Source: JAYZDB01 sp036338025 (GTDB taxonomy: Bacteria; Planctomycetota; UBA1135; UBA2386). Taken from it: a DNA stretch of 39,885 nucleotides. This document shows, piece after piece, positions 17,655 through 24,229 of this stretch (position 1 is its first letter; each line of letters opens with the position of its first letter). The stretch lies in the NCBI GenBank assembly GCA_036338025.1, contig JAYZDB010000190.1:1-39885 (forward strand), written 5' to 3'. The notes below the pieces were generated by a model. The model was not told the DNA's origin and did no database searches. It saw only the letters and a program-made list of their open reading frames with translations. Made by a program: the position numbers and the translations under genes.

Positions 17655-19311
17655 CGACCATGTCCGCCAGTACGTTGAGCGACTGGCGACGGACTTTGAG
17701 TTCTTCCTTGAAGAACTTTGGGAAGCGATCGGTCTCCCCCCCATCGCCGAACACCAACGCGAGATCGCCCGCTGGCTGCAGGCCGGCCCGAAACGCCGGG
17801 GCGTCCGTGCGTTCCGTGGTGCATCCAAGACGTTCGTGACCCTGGGCTACGCCCTGTGGCGATTGTTCGTCAACAACGACGAGCGGGTCTTGGTGATCTC
17901 CAAGTCGGAGAAGCACTCCAAGGACTCGCTCTTCATGGTCCGCAAGTGGATCTCGACCGTGCCCTGGCTGCAACACCTGACGCCAGACCGCAAGGGTGGA
18001 CAGCGTGACTCCGCGACCAAGTTCGATGTTGGCCCGGCCAGCAACGACCGTACTGCCAGCTTCACTGCGGCGAGTATCACCGGGCAGATCACTGGGGCCA
18101 GAAGCTCGCTGATTATCGGCGATGATATTTCTTCGATGCAGAACTCGATGACGTACGAGATGCGGGAACGACTGCGGACCGAGGTCACCGAGCTGGACAA
18201 CATCATCATCCCCGGTGGCGACGTGATCTTCCTGGGCACGCCATTTCACCAGGAGTGCCTGTACGACAAGCTGGCCGAATCCGGGTACGAGTTCCGGTGC
18301 TGGCCGGCGAGGCTGCCAGCCCCCGACGAGATGACCGACGACTTGGCACCAGAGCTCCTAGAACGCCTCCAGAGCGGCGAGGAGCCCGGGACACCCGTCT
18401 GGCCCGATCGGTTCGACGACGAGGAGCTGAAGGCACGAGAGGCGTCTGAGGGGCGTTCTCTGTTCGCCATGCAGTACATGCTGCTGACCAAGCTCACGGA
18501 TGGCCTTGAGTACCCCCTAAAGCTGTCCGACCTGATCGTCTTCCCGGTGCAGCCCGAGTCCGCACCGATGCAGATTGCCTGGGGCCAGATGAACGATCGT
18601 GGAGGCACGACTCGGCTCGAGGAGATCCCCAGCCTGGGGTTCGGCACGGACGGCTTCTACGCCCCCATCATGTACTCCCAGGACTGGACCGAGTACTCCG
18701 CCGTGAAGATGTGGGTGGACCCCTCGGGTCGTGGTGCCGACCGCACCGGCTACGCCGTGGGCGGGTACGTCCTGGGCAAGATCTATCTCATGGAGGTTGG
18801 GGGACTCGAGGGCGGATACAGCTCCGACACCCTGCACGAGCTCGCCACCATCGCCAAGCGATGCGCCGCACGCGAGATCTACGTCGAAGACAACTTCGGC
18901 CAGGGCATGTTCGTTGAGCTGTTCCGCCCCATCCTCCACCGTTTGTTCACCGAGGACTGGGGGGCATCGGTCAACACGGTGCGGGTGTCAGGCCAGAAGG
19001 AGCTTCGCCTGATCGCCGCGGCAGAACCGCTGTTCAATCAACATCGCGTGGTCGTTTCTCCCGAGATCGCCCACAACCAAGAGCTCCAGAAGCAGATCAC
19101 CCGGCTCACCCGCCAGAGGAACTGCCTGAAGCACGACGACGAGGTCGAGGCCATGTGCATGCTGCTGAAGCAGTTCGAGGACGTGGTCGCCGTGGACCCC
19201 GATGTCAACGCCCATCGCCGGCGGGAAGAAGCCCGGCTCGAAGAACTCGCAGAGCACTATCAAGCCATGGGGATGCATGTCGATCCTCCCAGGTGGTTTG
19301 AGCATCACTAG
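17647..19311 (+). CDS. Terminase large subunit (gp19-like)
   Basis: 554 residues, close to T7 gp19 (586). It is the ATP-driven DNA-packaging motor and headful/terminal nuclease. The ATPase domain has a Walker A-like AFRGASKTF (Lys61), a Walker B-like SSLIIGDDI with acidic residues about 158-161, and a coupling motif FLGTPFH. The C-terminal nuclease domain has MWVDPSGRGADRTGYAVGG (first Asp), REIYVEDNFGQGMF and KHDDEVEA (late acidic pair), the RNase H-like set. The first codon is TTG at 17647 (reading GDDHVRQ), 8 bp inside the upstream gene. An internal start would cut into the conserved N-terminal region. Confidence 0.92.
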   Translation: MGDDHVRQYVERLATDFEFFLEELWEAIGLPPIAEHQREIARWLQAGPKRRGVRAFRGASKTFVTLGYALWRLFVNNDERVLVISKSEKHSKDSLFMVRKWISTVPWLQHLTPDRKGGQRDSATKFDVGPASNDRTASFTAASITGQITGARSSLIIGDDISSMQNSMTYEMRERLRTEVTELDNIIIPGGDVIFLGTPFHQECLYDKLAESGYEFRCWPARLPAPDEMTDDLAPELLERLQSGEEPGTPVWPDRFDDEELKAREASEGRSLFAMQYMLLTKLTDGLEYPLKLSDLIVFPVQPESAPMQIAWGQMNDRGGTTRLEEIPSLGFGTDGFYAPIMYSQDWTEYSAVKMWVDPSGRGADRTGYAVGGYVLGKIYLMEVGGLEGGYSSDTLHELATIAKRCAAREIYVEDNFGQGMFVELFRPILHRLFTEDWGASVNTVRVSGQKELRLIAAAEPLFNQHRVVVSPEIAHNQELQKQITRLTRQRNCLKHDDEVEAMCMLLKQFEDVVAVDPDVNAHRRREEARLEELAEHYQAMGMHVDPPRWFEHH

Positions 19312-19318
19312 GAGCACC

Positions 19319-19486
19319 ATGGCAAAGAAGAAGGCAAAGAAAAAGGCAGGGCCCAAGCCCAGCAACCCGGCCCTGTACTCGAGGGTCAAGTCGGCCGCGA
19401 AGCGCAAGTTCAAGGTCTACCCGAGTGCTTATGCCAACGCCTGGCTCGTCCGCGAGTACAAAAAGCGGGGCGGAGGGTATCGCTGA
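19319..19486 (+). CDS. Tiny basic protein (KFKVYPSAYANAWLVREYKKRGG family)
   Basis: 55 residues starting at ATG 19319 behind CACTAGGAG. The N-terminus is a Lys tract (AKKKAKKKAG). The remainder (YSRVKSAAKRKFKVYPSAYANAW) matches a pattern I recall as widespread in marine phages and giant viruses, always as a very short, highly basic protein near virion genes. DNA condensation in the capsid or binding to packaged DNA is plausible but unproven. It is the first of three consecutive small basic genes here, and its TGA overlaps the next ATG. Confidence 0.75.
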   Translation: MAKKKAKKKAGPKPSNPALYSRVKSAAKRKFKVYPSAYANAWLVREYKKRGGGYR

Positions 19487-19740
19487 TGGCCTACCGAGGG
19501 GGTCTGCGAAAGTGGTTCGCAGAGGACTGGCGGGACATCAAGACCGGCAAGAAGTGCGGCCGCAGCGGGAAGGAAAAGGGCAGTCGCCCGTATCCGGCCT
19601 GCCGGCCAGCAAAGGTCGCAGCCAAGATGACCAAGAGCGAAAAGAAGTCTGCAGCGGCGCGAAAGACAGGGCCCGGGCGGGTCAAGTATGCCGTCACGGC
19701 CAGCGGTCGCAGGCGCAAGAAGGGGGAACGACGTGGCTAG
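19486..19740 (+). CDS. Small basic protein (GGLRKWF...W family)
   Basis: 84 residues, very rich in Lys and Arg. GGLRKWFAEDWRDIKTGKK, CGRSGKE and RPYPACRPAKVAAKMT are the recognisable core; I recall this combination (GL-x-x-W-x-x-x-x-W ... CGR ... YPxCxP) from a small protein family shared by marine phages and large DNA viruses, with no proven role. Two conserved Cys could bind metal or form a disulphide. The tail (SGRRRKKGERRG) is strongly cationic. ATG shares a base with the upstream TGA. A GGGGGAACG ribosome-binding site for the next gene lies within its 3' end. Confidence 0.75.
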   Translation: MAYRGGLRKWFAEDWRDIKTGKKCGRSGKEKGSRPYPACRPAKVAAKMTKSEKKSAAARKTGPGRVKYAVTASGRRRKKGERRG

Positions 19741-19999
19741 ACCAGCGAAGGGCAAGGCCAAGGTCAAGGTCTATCGGGACCCCAAGACCGGACGGAAACG
19801 AAAGACCAGCTACGGCCAGGCCGGGAAGGCCAAGGGCGGTGGCCGGCGGGTCAAGCCTGGGACCTCCAAAGGGGACTCCTACTGCGCCAGATCCGCGGGG
19901 CAGATGAAGAAGCACCCCAAGGCGGCCAAGAATCCAAATTCAGCTTTGCGGCTCAGTCGCAAGCGGTGGAAGTGTTCAGGAACCAAGTCAAGGAAATAG
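19733..19999 (+). CDS. Small basic protein (GDSYCARS / RKRWKC family)
   Basis: 88 residues from GTG at 19733, chosen because AGGGGGAACG lies 5-6 bases upstream and because upstream in-frame codons would run deep into the previous gene. The C-terminal half has GTSKGDSYCARSAGQMKKHP and LRLSRKRWKC, a pair of motifs I know from short phage and giant-virus proteins of unknown function. The N-terminal half is a Lys/Arg tract (PAKGKAKVKVYRDPKTGRKRK). Together with its two upstream neighbours it forms a run of cationic mini-proteins after the terminase, possibly DNA-condensing virion components. Confidence 0.72.
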   Translation: MARPAKGKAKVKVYRDPKTGRKRKTSYGQAGKAKGGGRRVKPGTSKGDSYCARSAGQMKKHPKAAKNPNSALRLSRKRWKCSGTKSRK

Positions 20000-20011
20000 G
20001 GGGACAAGGAG

Positions 20012-20269
20012 ATGACGATCACTGAGGTGCTGATCGACCTGGCGATCCCGGCAGCGATGACGCTGCTGGCCGCCGTCTTCGGCTTTGTATGGAAGATTTC
20101 ACATCGAGTCTCAGCACTCGAGAAGCAACTTGAGGCGGAGCGCAACGCCCGCATCAATGCGGTTCGCAACCTGGAACGTGATGTCCAGGTGATCTACGAC
20201 AACGTGGACAAGAACCGCGAATGGACCACCAACAGGATGATGTCGATCGTACGCGACGTCAGCAAGTAA
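20012..20269 (+). CDS. Small membrane protein with coiled coil (holin or spanin candidate)
   Basis: 85 residues. One transmembrane helix at about 7-28 (LIDLAIPAAMTLLAAVFGFVW) is followed by a long charged, heptad-like helix (about 32-70, HRVSALEKQLEAERNARINAVRNLERDVQ). Start ATG follows GGGGGACAAGGAG. The topology (N-terminal membrane anchor, coiled-coil tail) fits a small holin-like or inner-membrane spanin-like protein, but no lysis partner is recognised nearby. It might equally be a membrane-anchored virion factor. A second protein with the same topology is at 37585. Confidence 0.7.
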   Translation: MTITEVLIDLAIPAAMTLLAAVFGFVWKISHRVSALEKQLEAERNARINAVRNLERDVQVIYDNVDKNREWTTNRMMSIVRDVSK

Positions 20270-20288
20270 CCCCAACCAAGGAGGCACT

Positions 20289-20393
20289 ATGCCCGGTCAC
20301 TACAACTTCATGAAGGGCGGCAAGAAGAAGCCGGCCATGAACGGCAAGAAGAAGAAGAAGAAGGTCGCGAAGAAGGGGATGAAGAAGCGATGA
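20289..20393 (+). CDS. 34-residue lysine-rich mini-protein
   Basis: The gene starts at ATG 20289, with AAGGAGG 5-6 bases before it, and overlaps the next ATG by the sequence ATGA. The protein has 14 Lys and 1 Arg in 34 residues, with a run of six Lys (residues 20-25) and a neutral start (MPGHYNFMKGG). No fold can be predicted. The very high charge suggests nucleic-acid binding, perhaps as packaged DNA counter-ion. The strong ribosome-binding site and coupled stop argue it is translated. Confidence 0.65.
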   Translation: MPGHYNFMKGGKKKPAMNGKKKKKKVAKKGMKKR

Positions 20394-20734
20394 ACTGCTG
20401 CGGAGCTCAAGGCGAGACCCTCACGGGAATCGTCGTCAAGGGACATCAGTACCCACACAAGGCTCCGACCGCAAACGTTGCCCACGGGGGTACGCTCAGT
20501 CCCGGGATCTACCGAGGCTGCGCGTACACCCTGGGCGACGAGTCGGACGAGTGCGACAAGTACCTGGGCAAGTGCCTGGTCTGGGTTGTGCCCAACCAGA
20601 CCTGCGCGGAGGCGTACATCGCCGACTTCAGTGGCGACCTGTACGGCGAGCTGCTCAAGCTTCGTGCGCTACAGCCCGTCACGAGAGACGAGATGATCGA
20701 AGGGTACGATCGCTTCCTCCTGGGCGGTGCCTAG
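20390..20734 (+). CDS. Hypothetical Cys-containing protein
   Basis: 114 residues, acidic C-terminus, no family recognised. It begins MNCCGAQGETLTGI and has further Cys in RGCAY, DECDKYLGKC and QTCAEAY, six in total, which could form a metal site or disulphides. The C-terminal part (LYGELLKLRALQPVTRDEMIEGYDRFLL) looks helical. It is the last gene of the late transcription unit; a 519-bp gene-free region follows. ATG overlaps the preceding TGA. Confidence 0.6.
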   Translation: MNCCGAQGETLTGIVVKGHQYPHKAPTANVAHGGTLSPGIYRGCAYTLGDESDECDKYLGKCLVWVVPNQTCAEAYIADFSGDLYGELLKLRALQPVTRDEMIEGYDRFLLGGA

Positions 20735-20762
20735 TCACTAAACCTCTCGTTATCCAAGGACG

Positions 20763-20814
20763 CTCGCAAAAGCGGCAGATTCTGCCGCAAATGGTCACCG
20801 CAGAAATTTGCGAG
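20763..20814 (+). promoter_or_regulatory. Nested inverted repeat after the late operon
   Basis: Outer arms CTCGCAAA (20763-20770) and TTTGCGAG (20807-20814) are perfectly complementary. Inside lies a 7-bp hairpin GCGGCAG-ATT-CTGCCGC (20772-20788). There is no U-tract, so it is not a classical intrinsic terminator; RNA processing, termination by another mechanism or protein binding are possible. A near-identical inner core (GGCAGAATCTGCC) lies upstream of the capsid gene at 36238-36250. Confidence 0.45.
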
Positions 20815-20987
20815 ACCCTTTACGTGTGCGATTCCCGCGGCTGACCCCCCCCTCCCCCCAGCCGCATCGGACCTGCCCCCTGCACGCTGCCGGCCGGGCT
20901 CGATCCGCCCCGTCGGCCGTCGCCAGCCACAATCCAGCCCCACCCCGGCCCGAATCCGCCGTTCGGGGACCGGGGGGGGTGGGTTAC

Positions 20988-21006
20988 GTGGTCCACCGTA
21001 GACCAC
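20988..21006. promoter_or_regulatory. Inverted repeat, possible operator
   Basis: GTGGTC (20988-20993) and GACCAC (21001-21006) form perfect 6-bp arms separated by 7 bases, within the gene-free region and just after a G-run. A further 5-bp arm pair, ATCGG/CCGAT, lies at 21099-21113. Either could bind a regulator; no cognate protein is known. Confidence 0.3.
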
Positions 21007-21179
21007 AACCGACCGCGGCAAGCCGATCATCGATCCCCGGCCGGGGCAGCCCCGATCGACCCGCGGATCCGGCCCGGCGGCGGATTGTGGGCCGCGTGAT
21101 CGGCATGTCCGATGCCCCCTCGCATCGATCGCCATCCTGCCCTTTTCATCCAAAGGCAGGACCCAGGTTCCAGTGTGGC

Positions 21180-21209
21180 TTGCACATCGCCGACAGTATG
21201 GTGTACCAT
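21180..21209 (+). promoter_or_regulatory. Possible sigma70-type promoter with overlapping palindrome
   Basis: TTGCAC (21180-21185) and TACCAT (21204-21209) are spaced 18 bases, upstream of the gene at 21254. The -10 hexamer overlaps an inverted repeat ATGGT-GT-ACCAT (21198-21209), so a repressor bound there would block transcription. Match to consensus is only moderate. Confidence 0.3.
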
Positions 21210-21253
21210 CTGTGAACCTACTATTGCCCCACCGGGCAGAAAGCGAGTCCACC

Positions 21254-21592
21254 ATGTCGATCACCTGCACCTGCTGCGAACACATCATGGCCCGAAACGA
21301 GGAAGCCACCTTCATTGATGGCGAGGCCCACTGCCTCGACTGCGTGGCGTTCACTGAGCCGATCACCGACCGAGCGGGCATCAAGTCGCTCATCGAGAAC
21401 CTGCACCGTCACGGTTGGCTGTACCACTTCGACGACGACCCCCGCGACATTGAGAACTGGATGCACGATTGCGGCCGGGGTGCGGACGCTCCGACTGAGC
21501 TGCAACTCGACCTGATCGAGGAACGGGTGGCCGAGGCACGCAAGCTTGACGAGCGAGCGGTCTGGACCTTCTCGAAGTTCATCACCCGATGA
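21254..21592 (+). CDS. Small Cys-cluster protein, first early gene
   Basis: 112 residues from ATG 21254. The N-terminus has CTCCEHIMARNEEATFIDGE followed by HCLDC, a C-x-C-C ... C-x-x-C arrangement that resembles a short zinc ribbon. The rest is acidic and helical (DLIEERVAEARKLDERAVWTFSKF), with HRHGWLYHFDDDPRDIENW in the middle. I recognise no family. As the first gene after the control region it may be a regulator or host-takeover factor. The ribosome-binding site is weak (AAGCGAG). A GC hairpin follows the stop. Confidence 0.6.
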   Translation: MSITCTCCEHIMARNEEATFIDGEAHCLDCVAFTEPITDRAGIKSLIENLHRHGWLYHFDDDPRDIENWMHDCGRGADAPTELQLDLIEERVAEARKLDERAVWTFSKFITR

Positions 21593-21598
21593 GTCGAA

Positions 21599-21616
21599 AC
21601 GCCCCAGCCGGGGCGT
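21599..21616 (+). terminator. Hairpin after the first early gene
   Basis: ACGCCCC (21599-21605) and GGGGCGT (21610-21616) form a perfect 7-bp stem with loop AGCC, starting 7 bases after the TGA at 21592. No U-tract follows, so this may be a weak terminator, attenuator or mRNA-stabilising hairpin. Confidence 0.45.
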
Positions 21617-21694
21617 CGGCGGGAATGGCTACCCGTCCTGACGAGACAGCCACTCACCTACCTACGCCGCACCGCGGCAGAACGGATCGACACC

Positions 21695-22495
21695 ATGACT
21701 GAGCAGCAGCTTGAGATGACCGCACTGAGGACCGCGACGGACCTCCGAATGACTCACCGCACCGGCGAGGAGGCGTTCATCGCGAACCGGGACCGATGCC
21801 GGGAGGCGCAGCAGAACGGGGACGATGTCGCCGCCCGAATGCGGGCGCGAGCCGGGCGAATTCTGGTCGAGCTCGGAGCCCTCTCTGAGGAGCGGGCCAT
21901 GGAACTGCTCGACCCCGCGGTCGAAGTCGAGACCGGGCCCACCGTGGAACTGAAGACCGACTTCCGGAAGATCACCAAGAACCACGGCACCAGCCGCTAC
22001 CGCATCGATCGGCCGTACCTGCTGGTCGATGGTCATGTCGCGATGGCCGCCGCGACCGACGGGAAGATCCTCGCGGTCGATGATCACGTCGCCGGGAACT
22101 GCCCGGAGGACGGCGTCTACTCGATCGATCGTGCCGACCTGCCGACCGCTCGGAAGGATCGATCGGTGACCACTAACGTCGCCTTCAAGGGGGAGACCGA
22201 CTTCCCCGGGATCGGCAAGTTCGTCATGCGGGATGTCGAGGACCACGGGTCGTCGATCACCGTGAACGCGACTCTGCTGAGGAACCTGCTGGACGCCATC
22301 GTGCCCCACGGCGAGAAGGATGTCGAGGTGACCCTCCACCTGAACCGCGACTGCCCGGACACCCGGCCGATGATGGCGGTGACTGATCAGGGCATCGGCG
22401 TGATCATGCCGGTCAAGTCGGACCGCGACCCGGCCGAGACTCAGAAGCGGATCGACCTCATCCGCAGCGTCTCCGAGAACGCCCAGAAGGCGTGA
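21695..22495 (+). CDS. Sliding clamp (DnaN beta)-like protein
   Basis: 266 residues. An N-terminal helical part (1-85) precedes a region with clamp-type features: YLLVDGHVAMAAATDGKILAVDDH (about 110-133), like the LVATDGRRLA element of beta clamps; ITVNATLLRNLLDAI (about 188-202), like the strand-helix start of a clamp repeat; and MMAVTDQGIGVIMPVK near the end, like the clamp terminus ending in (V/I)MP(V/M)R. Such shortened clamp-like proteins occur in phages. It may act as a processivity factor or decoy for host polymerase, given that no phage polymerase is present. The assignment is from pattern memory, not alignment. The next element is a strong terminator. Confidence 0.55.
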   Translation: MTEQQLEMTALRTATDLRMTHRTGEEAFIANRDRCREAQQNGDDVAARMRARAGRILVELGALSEERAMELLDPAVEVETGPTVELKTDFRKITKNHGTSRYRIDRPYLLVDGHVAMAAATDGKILAVDDHVAGNCPEDGVYSIDRADLPTARKDRSVTTNVAFKGETDFPGIGKFVMRDVEDHGSSITVNATLLRNLLDAIVPHGEKDVEVTLHLNRDCPDTRPMMAVTDQGIGVIMPVKSDRDPAETQKRIDLIRSVSENAQKA

Positions 22496-22511
22496 CCTTC
22501 ATTCCTTTCGG

Positions 22512-22547
22512 CCCTCGTCCGGCTCCGGCCGGGCGGGGGTTTTTTTT
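22512..22547 (+). terminator. Strong intrinsic terminator
   Basis: A stem of about 11 bp (CCCTCGTCCGG with CCGGGCGGGGG, two G-U pairs) closes a 6-base loop and is followed by eight T (22540-22547). It lies 17 bases after the clamp-like gene and ends the first early transcription unit. It is the only hairpin in the window with a clear T-tract. Confidence 0.88.
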
Positions 22548-22575
22548 CGCATCGATCCCCCAGGAGCCCCGAGCC

Positions 22576-22668
22576 ATGAGCATTCCCGCCGGCAATAACC
22601 ACCGCCCCCCAGCCGAAGCCAGGGGGCGGATCGGACTCACCTACCAAAGCGAATCAACGACAGTCTAG
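22576..22668 (+). CDS. Possible 30-residue ORF before the lysogeny module
   Basis: An ATG at 22576 with CAGGAG about 9 bases upstream opens a 30-codon frame starting MSIPAGNNHRPPAEARGRIG and ending at TAG 22666-22668, inside the palindrome at 22660-22675. The DNA within it forms an 8-bp GC hairpin (CCGCCCCC at 22602-22609, GGGGGCGG at 22622-22629). It may be a leader peptide or simply non-coding DNA; length alone cannot decide. Confidence 0.25.
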   Translation: MSIPAGNNHRPPAEARGRIGLTYQSESTTV

Positions 22669-22675
22669 CGACTGT
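22660..22675. promoter_or_regulatory. Perfect palindromic operator candidate
   Basis: ACAGTC-TAGC-GACTGT is a perfect inverted repeat with 6-bp arms and a 4-bp spacer. Its last base is directly followed by a consensus -35 hexamer (22676). A protein bound here would contact or exclude RNA polymerase. The adjacent RHH gene is the obvious candidate ligand. Confidence 0.6.
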
Positions 22676-22705
22676 TTGACAAAGTGTCTATTTGCGAGTT
22701 AGTCT
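22676..22705 (+). promoter_or_regulatory. Sigma70-type promoter for RHH-integrase operon
   Basis: TTGACA (22676-22681) is a perfect -35. TAGTCT (22700-22705), 18 bases on, is a weaker -10 with the key T, A and T. The ATG of the RHH gene lies 41 bases after. A GACA-AAG-TGTC inverted repeat (22678-22688) overlaps the -35. Confidence 0.55.
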
Positions 22706-22745
22706 CATGATATTGGCAAAGGGTAGCCGATCAGGAGAATCACAT

Positions 22746-22943
22746 ATGAGTGAACGTAGATTCACAACAATCCAGATCCCGCTCGACAGCGGCGTCCTGG
22801 ATCGCCTGAAAAAGTTCAGGGATTCTGTGGAAAGCCAGTCAGAAATCCCAGGCGTGAAGGTCCCGCTGTACGCTGCAATCGACATCGCGGTCCGCGATGC
22901 AACCACAATTCGACAAGCGTCATCCACTGAAAGGAGCTCATGA
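22746..22943 (+). CDS. Ribbon-helix-helix regulator or excision factor
   Basis: 65 residues from ATG 22746, preceded by AGGAG with good spacing; an upstream in-frame ATG lacks a ribosome-binding site. The layout fits an Arc/MetJ-type fold: a strand RFTTIQIPL (about 4-12), helix A GVLDRLKKFRDSVES (about 15-29), then helix B VPLYAAIDIAVRDATT (about 37-52) with the small-residue/hydrophobic pattern of RHH proteins. RHH dimers bind palindromic operators, and a perfect palindrome lies 71 bases upstream. Being directly before and coupled to the integrase, it could be a repressor, an autoregulator or a recombination directionality factor. Confidence 0.55.
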   Translation: MSERRFTTIQIPLDSGVLDRLKKFRDSVESQSEIPGVKVPLYAAIDIAVRDATTIRQASSTERSS

Positions 22944-24085
22944 TGACCACCCTCACCTACCACATCGCATCCAACGGAAAGTATTGGCAAGCCTGCTGGA
23001 AAGATTCCGCCGGCCGGCGCAAGAGGAAGAGCCTCGGACCGAAGGCGACCACCAGTCGCAAGCAGGCCGAGGAGATGTTGAAGCGAATCATCGCCGAACA
23101 TGCGAAGACCCCCGCAATGCGGGACGTTCCTCGGTCCGGACAGCTCGGACCGTGGATCGATCGGTACTTCGTGATCCGCGAAGACGAACTCGACCAGGCG
23201 ACAACGGCGATCCATCGTCGAACGTCGCGACTGTTGCTTGAGTTCTTCCCGGAGACTTCTCGAATCGACCAGATTTCCAAGGCATCCGCCACCGACTGGC
23301 GGCTGTGGCTGCGTCGTAACAAGAAGCTCGGCGAGGCGACCGCGTGCAAGCATGTGCGTGTCGCGAAGGTCATGATGAACCGCGCCGTGTCCGAGGACAT
23401 CGCTGCCGTTCACCACTTTGGACATCTGAGGGGCACCGCCCCACGGGTCCAGGTGTTTGACCGCGAGCTCGTCACCCTCGAGCTCATTGAACGTGTGGTA
23501 AATGCGGCCGGCACGGAGGCCGCCGCGATGATCACGATCGGATACTTCACTGGCATGCGGACCAGTGAGATCCTCCACCTGCGGTGGGATCACATCGACA
23601 TGGATCGAAACGTGATCACCGTCGTGCCGCGTGGGAACGTCGAGACCACGAAGCAGAAGCTTCGGGAGGTCCGGATCGAGCCGGAGCTCTGGGCCTGGCT
23701 CGCCGCCCGTGAGCGTGACACCGACACCGTGCTCGGCATGGTCGAGCGTGGACGTGTCAACTTGGCGGCTCGTCTGGTGAAGGAGGCGTGCGAAGCTGCC
23801 GGCGTGCAGCCGTTCACCATCCAGCGACTGCGTCAAACCCGCGACACCCTGTGGCATTCCCGCTACCCAGCCCACGTGGCGTGTGCCTGGCTCGGTCACT
23901 CGGAAGACACCGCCCGCCGGCACTACCTCTCGGTCCCCGAGAGCATGTACAGCCACACTGGAGCCACAAGCAACGGCCCCTCCCGCCCGCGTGCGGGGGG
24001 AGGGGCTGATGTGAATGGGCCCGGGGGGACCACAACAACTGACTTCGTGAGTGCCCGATCCATACATGCGGGGGGCATCCAATGA
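22943..24085 (+). CDS. int: Tyrosine recombinase integrase
   Basis: 380 residues from ATG 22943 (six bases after AAGGAG; the ATG at 22940 is too close). It performs site-specific integration of the phage genome. The catalytic set is visible: Arg206 in TGMRTSEILHLRW, a second Arg in QRLRQTRDT (Arg297), His319 in AWLGHS and the nucleophile Tyr328 in RHYLSV. Gln stands where most integrases have the box II His, and the HVACAWLGHSEDTARRHYL block resembles integrases I associate with Planctomycetes. A low-complexity tail (about 340-380, GPSRPRAGGGADVNGPGG) is encoded by a GC hairpin. No attP was identified. Confidence 0.92.
   Translation: MTTLTYHIASNGKYWQACWKDSAGRRKRKSLGPKATTSRKQAEEMLKRIIAEHAKTPAMRDVPRSGQLGPWIDRYFVIREDELDQATTAIHRRTSRLLLEFFPETSRIDQISKASATDWRLWLRRNKKLGEATACKHVRVAKVMMNRAVSEDIAAVHHFGHLRGTAPRVQVFDRELVTLELIERVVNAAGTEAAAMITIGYFTGMRTSEILHLRWDHIDMDRNVITVVPRGNVETTKQKLREVRIEPELWAWLAARERDTDTVLGMVERGRVNLAARLVKEACEAAGVQPFTIQRLRQTRDTLWHSRYPAHVACAWLGHSEDTARRHYLSVPESMYSHTGATSNGPSRPRAGGGADVNGPGGTTTTDFVSARSIHAGGIQ
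23976..24006. repeat. GC-rich hairpin inside integrase tail
   Basis: GCCCCTCCC (23976-23984) pairs perfectly with GGGAGGGGC (23998-24006), with an inner CCC/GGG pairing. It lies within codons for the disordered tail after the catalytic Tyr. It could be a terminator-like or mobile palindrome; there is no T-tract. Confidence 0.5.
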
Positions 24086-24229
24086 GACCACTACTACCCC
24101 TAGTGGCCGCTCTTGCACGCGCTTGGAGAGCCACACGCCTCACAACCACAAAGCCACACCCAAACAGCATGCCCGTGTTGACCCTCGGGCAAGGCGACTT
24201 CACCACCAACTTCTACGGAGATGACACCG

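Larger units (their letters stand above)
20735..21253. other. Gene-free control region
   Basis: 519 bases without a convincing gene on either strand. It holds a nested inverted repeat (20763-20814), a C-run interrupted by one T (20845-20859), a G-run of eight (20972-20979) followed by TGGG, inverted repeats at 20988-21006, 21099-21113 and 21198-21209, and a possible sigma70-type promoter before 21254. It separates the end of the late genes from the early genes, so it is the natural place for early promoters, operators, an origin or physical genome ends. None of these is proven. Confidence 0.6.

Noticed and set aside
20821..20844. A string GTGCGATTCCCGCGG resembling a tRNA T-arm, as expected of an attP
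   Set aside because: The T-stem pairs only 3 of 5 bases, T55 is replaced by G, no anticodon arm is found at the right distance, and no CCA follows. It cannot be supported as a tRNA or an att site.
20731..21393. A 220-codon - strand frame covering the gene-free region
   Set aside because: The product is Arg/Gly/Pro-rich low-complexity sequence with no ribosome-binding site and runs through palindromes and homopolymer runs; it also overlaps the Cys-cluster gene.
22688..24136. A 482-codon open frame on the - strand opposite the integrase
   Set aside because: The + strand has clear integrase catalytic motifs and a good ribosome-binding site. The - strand product has no recognisable domain and is a GC-driven shadow frame.
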